Part shown: positions 14,755 through 17,987 of the stretch, in pieces | Numbering within the stretch: position 1 is the first letter of the stretch | How the letters are laid out: every line of letters begins with the position of its first letter | DNA from: an uncultured Christensenellaceae bacterium | GTDB lineage: Bacteria; Bacillota; Clostridia; Christensenellales; UBA3700 | Assembly (NCBI GenBank): GCA_910588015.1 | Contig: CAJUOK010000027.1 | Coordinates: 1 to 17,987, forward strand | DNA: 17,987 bases | Direction of reading: 5' to 3' | Program-made: the position numbers and the translations under genes | The notes under the pieces: model-generated | What the model saw: only the letters and a program-made list of their open reading frames with translations | Database searches by the model: none | Told to the model about the DNA's origin: nothing

Positions 14755-17700
14755 TTAGTCGTTTGCCAACGAAACAAAGTGCTCTATTCCGTCGAGCGTC
14801 GTAAATAGCCAATAACCCCTATAACTCAACTCGCCGTATTTAGACAAATCGGACAATGTGCATACTATTTTCATATAACTGCAGTCAATTACTATATATT
14901 TGACGTTCAAATCTTCAAGAGAGTCGGCTTGAGTATTACCGTCAGCTGTATAAATCTCCACACCACTGTAAAGCCAATCATACGGCAGTTCGTCTTCGAT
15001 AATGTAATGCTCAGCTATCGCTGCAACGGTCTTTCCAAACTTCGTGATTACAACGAAAAACTCATACTCGCCGGCTTCCTTATTAGTATCAAAACCTGTG
15101 AGCGCAATATCGTAGTCGGGATTTATTTTTTTGATTTCCGCTCTTACTTCGTCCACAGTCATACCTTGCAAGTCCAATATAGTTGATTTTAAATCTTTTA
15201 TTATTTCTATTTGTAGACTACTAAATACAAACGCTTGAGCGCTTCCTTTCAAATAATTGTACGACGAACACCACATAATACTAATAGAATCAAACTCTTT
15301 TGCGTATTCTTGGCTGTAAACGCGCACGTCGCAAGTATATTTATTACCTTGATAAGTGTAAGTCACAACCTTGTATCCAGGCGTCGAGAAGTCGTAATTC
15401 AAATTATTTTCGTCTATAGCAATATATTCAAAATTGCCAAAATTGTAATACGCTTCAAAACTGCCGTTGAATTTATCTCCCACTTTATATGCGTATTGGT
15501 TAGAGCTTAATCTATATCCGCTTAAGACTTTTTCGTCTTCACCTCCGCCTAATACCAAATAATCAAAAGGAAATACCTGCTTGCCCATAACTTCGTGTTC
15601 GCCTACAGCGTAAGCCACTCCTCTGCCTGCTTTGGAAGTATCCAATCCCACAATGCTGATATTTTTACAGTTTTTTATAGACACGTGAATTTTATACATA
15701 CTTGTCGGGTCTATATAAGAATATCCATTATTCGCAAACCAAGAATTCAACACTTCCTCTTTTACCTGTTCTGCCGCAGCATTTTTTTCAAAAGTTATAT
15801 TGCCAATATAACCTGTTGAGCCAACCCAGTCAAACTGCATTTGATTTGCCGTGTCGGACGAATAAACAAAATATTTTATTTTCATCGTCTGATTGTCATA
15901 GTTGATTACAGTAGAATGAATTCCCGTTGAAGAAGAATCAAAGTTTGAGATAGCAGATTCAGATAATTGCAATAGCTGTGCAAATTCAGCCTTAGTCGCG
16001 CCTTGTTTGATATAAGCGGAGACTCCGCCTGTAATTGAATTAGATTTTTCCAGTATACTTTGTTCGAATATAGAGTATATTTCCAACGCCTGCTGCTTGG
16101 TCATCTTGGTTGGGTCTTCAACACTCGCAGCTTTATCTATAAACAGCAACAAAGTGTCTTCGGCAATCTCAAAATCAAAGTCCAAATATTTTATCAAATT
16201 GCAAATCGCCTTGACCGAATTATCTTTATCAGACGAATAATCGAGAGCTTTGCCAACAAGTTTTGCAACGCGCGTAGCTAATACTGCAAATTTAGCGTTG
16301 CTATCTTCTTCGGATACGTCGTTGTTATTGGCAACCTGCCAATCGTTGAAATCCATATAAATATCTGTAATGTCTGCTACCGTAAGATTTTTGAGAAACA
16401 TTCCGATAGATTTAAACAACCCGAAATCGCTAGATAAGTCAACTATTGCCTCAATCTGTGGCATATATCCTCCGTAATAATTGAACAACAAATTCATTAC
16501 GTCGTTTGCTATCAACTTCACAATAGTTTGTTTTGAAATAACGCTATCTGCGAAAGTAGTTATAAATTCTCCAACGGTGTTTGCGTGAGATATGATTTCG
16601 CGATAAGAATACTTACCTTTTCCTGCAATCAATTCTCCAAACTTATCGCCGTCCATAGTCGCAATATCAACAATACACAAAACTGCCGACTTTATCGAGT
16701 CTATGTCGCAATCTAAAATTACATCGCAAACGTCCAAAATAGTTTGAGCTACATAGCCCATAGAGTCATAGTCAGCAAGAAGACTTGCAAATACCGATTT
16801 ATCGGATTTTTCCTGAAGTTCTTTCAGAAATTGAGAAACTTCGCTTAAACCTGATTTTTCCGCAGATTCCGCCATTTCGTCGAAATTTATTTCCGGTAAA
16901 AAGTCTTTGAGCAAACTATCGATTTCGTTTTTGCCTAAAGTCGCTATATATTCGGGCTCAATCAAGTCCAAAAGTTCTTTTGCGCTATCGCGCATTCTTA
17001 CCACTATGTCGGAGTCCAAAACTTTTTTTAAGTTTTCATAAACGTCTCCTTCATACTCAATAAAAGCTATGTCAAGTATGGCTTTAAGTATTTCGGTCAC
17101 AGGTTTATCTATTTTTGCAAGCAATTCCGTGCTCAGTCCCGAATTGGCTAATCTCGGCGCCATTTCGTAAAGCACAAAGGAGTCGGCTTTTAATATTTGA
17201 TATTGATATTCAAACTCCTCTTCTAAAAAATCTATACTTCTTGCTTCAATGCTCCTAATAATTGCATACCATTTGCATACGGTGTCGACAAATACTTCGC
17301 TATCCAACTGCGCGGGACTTACCTGCGGATATTGCGGAAGAGTTACGTCAACGACCTTTATTTTGTATGTAGCGCTTGCGCCTTGGAGCGTAACTGTCAG
17401 CGTGATTTCGCCTTTTGACGACGTGTCAAATCCGCTCACCATTCTGGACGTAAGCGTTAAGTAATCTATGCTTCCGTCGGTATAGGTGACTTTGAGCACT
17501 CCTTGCGAATAAGATTCGCCCACGGTATAAGTATCTTTGGCTTGCGCAACTTCAATGGACTTAACCGTCTTGGTTTCGTCAACGTTTGAACTCGGCAACT
17601 CTCTGTTAACACTGACTTTATAGAAAGTGGAAGATTTTTTTGAGCTCGCTTCTACAAAAAATATATTTTCTCCCAATTTAAGCGGCAATTCGTTGCCGAC

Positions 17701-17958
17701 GGCTTGCGTCTTTGCTTCGTCATAATAAGCGCTTACGCTCACGCCTTTGTCAACCTTGAAATTACTCAAGCTCAAAGAATCAATAAAACAGTCTACGTCA
17801 AACGCGATTGTCTTGGCATTGTTGTCAATAGCGATATTCTTAACGCCGTCTACGCCTTTTATCACTGCAGACGCGTCTTTATCGCAGCCGACAAATATTG
17901 CCGCAGACATAGAAATAATGCACAAAACGGCAATTAAAACCACGACTTGCTTCTTCAT
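14755..17958 (-). CDS. Large lipoprotein with Ig-like domains flanking a long helical region, unknown function
   Basis: This 1067-residue protein starts MKKQVVVLIAV and has a lipobox ending F-V-G-C25, so it should be lipid-anchored outside the cell. Residues about 35-118 form a cadherin-like or Ig-like beta domain. About 130-203 is a bacterial Ig-like (Big_3-type) domain with the typical YTVGESYSQG and YTDGS turns. About 215-670 is long, helical and unrecognised. About 680-805 is beta-rich, and a second Big_3-like unit with YKVGDKFNG follows (about 811-880), then further beta-rich sequence. No enzymatic motif is seen. A TTG at 17973 would add five residues, but the AGGAG it spans (17966-17970) is the ribosome binding site, 7 nt before the ATG at 17958, so that ATG is the start. 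The promoter lies beyond the right edge. Confidence 0.85.
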   Translation of the reverse strand: MKKQVVVLIAVLCIISMSAAIFVGCDKDASAVIKGVDGVKNIAIDNNAKTIAFDVDCFIDSLSLSNFKVDKGVSVSAYYDEAKTQAVGNELPLKLGENIFFVEASSKKSSTFYKVSVNRELPSSNVDETKTVKSIEVAQAKDTYTVGESYSQGVLKVTYTDGSIDYLTLTSRMVSGFDTSSKGEITLTVTLQGASATYKIKVVDVTLPQYPQVSPAQLDSEVFVDTVCKWYAIIRSIEARSIDFLEEEFEYQYQILKADSFVLYEMAPRLANSGLSTELLAKIDKPVTEILKAILDIAFIEYEGDVYENLKKVLDSDIVVRMRDSAKELLDLIEPEYIATLGKNEIDSLLKDFLPEINFDEMAESAEKSGLSEVSQFLKELQEKSDKSVFASLLADYDSMGYVAQTILDVCDVILDCDIDSIKSAVLCIVDIATMDGDKFGELIAGKGKYSYREIISHANTVGEFITTFADSVISKQTIVKLIANDVMNLLFNYYGGYMPQIEAIVDLSSDFGLFKSIGMFLKNLTVADITDIYMDFNDWQVANNNDVSEEDSNAKFAVLATRVAKLVGKALDYSSDKDNSVKAICNLIKYLDFDFEIAEDTLLLFIDKAASVEDPTKMTKQQALEIYSIFEQSILEKSNSITGGVSAYIKQGATKAEFAQLLQLSESAISNFDSSSTGIHSTVINYDNQTMKIKYFVYSSDTANQMQFDWVGSTGYIGNITFEKNAAAEQVKEEVLNSWFANNGYSYIDPTSMYKIHVSIKNCKNISIVGLDTSKAGRGVAYAVGEHEVMGKQVFPFDYLVLGGGEDEKVLSGYRLSSNQYAYKVGDKFNGSFEAYYNFGNFEYIAIDENNLNYDFSTPGYKVVTYTYQGNKYTCDVRVYSQEYAKEFDSISIMWCSSYNYLKGSAQAFVFSSLQIEIIKDLKSTILDLQGMTVDEVRAEIKKINPDYDIALTGFDTNKEAGEYEFFVVITKFGKTVAAIAEHYIIEDELPYDWLYSGVEIYTADGNTQADSLEDLNVKYIVIDCSYMKIVCTLSDLSKYGELSYRGYWLFTTLDGIEHFVSLAND

Positions 17959-17987
17959 ATTTTTACTCCTCAATGATATTTATTTTT

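Noticed and set aside
17959..17973. TTG at 17973 as the start of the large lipoprotein gene
   Set aside because: It overlaps the AGGAG ribosome binding site of the ATG at 17958, and starting there would add residues before a normal lipoprotein signal peptide.

Overview
The window looks like chromosomal DNA of an uncultured, AT-rich, Gram-positive-type bacterium, most likely a gut member of the Clostridia (Bacillota). The support is AGGAGG-like ribosome binding sites, TTGACA/TATAAT-type promoters, lipoprotein signal peptides ending in F-V-G-C, a DUF6273-like surface protein, a rubredoxin and an iron-sulfur-flavoprotein-like reductase. TGA is used as a normal stop (helicase and flavoprotein genes), so the standard bacterial code applies. 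The taxonomic placement is inference. No tRNA, rRNA, CRISPR array, transposase or phage gene was seen.

Layout, left to right. (1) 1-2505, minus: an exported surface protein with a DUF6273-like domain and MBG/Ig-like repeats, cut by the left edge. (2) 2506-2865: a non-coding gap with a 23-bp inverted repeat pair, two 14-bp palindromes and a probable terminator. (3) 5451-2866, minus: a polar amino acid ABC transporter operon in the order binding protein, permease, ATPase, with a good promoter at 5486-5514. Two of its parts are unusual: the binding protein appears circularly permuted, and the ATPase has roughly 70-85 extra residues before its Q-loop. (4) 5515-5689: an AT-rich gap with two ARG-box-like palindromes. 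(5) 11883-5690, minus: a 1520-residue helicase-nuclease of the DUF4011/COG1112 type with its own strong promoter, followed with no gap by a GNAT acetyltransferase and then, 90 nt on, a membrane-anchored alpha/beta hydrolase. (6) 12491-11952 and 12795-12640, minus: a flavoprotein with a CX2CX2CX5C motif and a rubredoxin with an extra CxxCG, each with its own promoter and separated by a terminator. (7) 12908-13648, plus: a TrmN6-type tRNA methyltransferase, the only convincing plus-strand gene, apparently leaderless. (8) 17958-13645, minus: a two-gene unit of a large Ig-like lipoprotein and a membrane-anchored helical protein, both of unknown function, joined stop-to-start.

Working together: the ABC genes form one import system in which the lipoprotein binding protein feeds the permease and ATPase. 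The flavoprotein and rubredoxin are plausible partners in electron transfer or oxygen/oxidant protection. The helicase-nuclease may process or attack nucleic acid, but no neighbouring gene establishes a defence island. The most novel-looking signals are the permuted binding protein with its insertion-bearing ATPase, and the uncharacterised exported pair at the right end.
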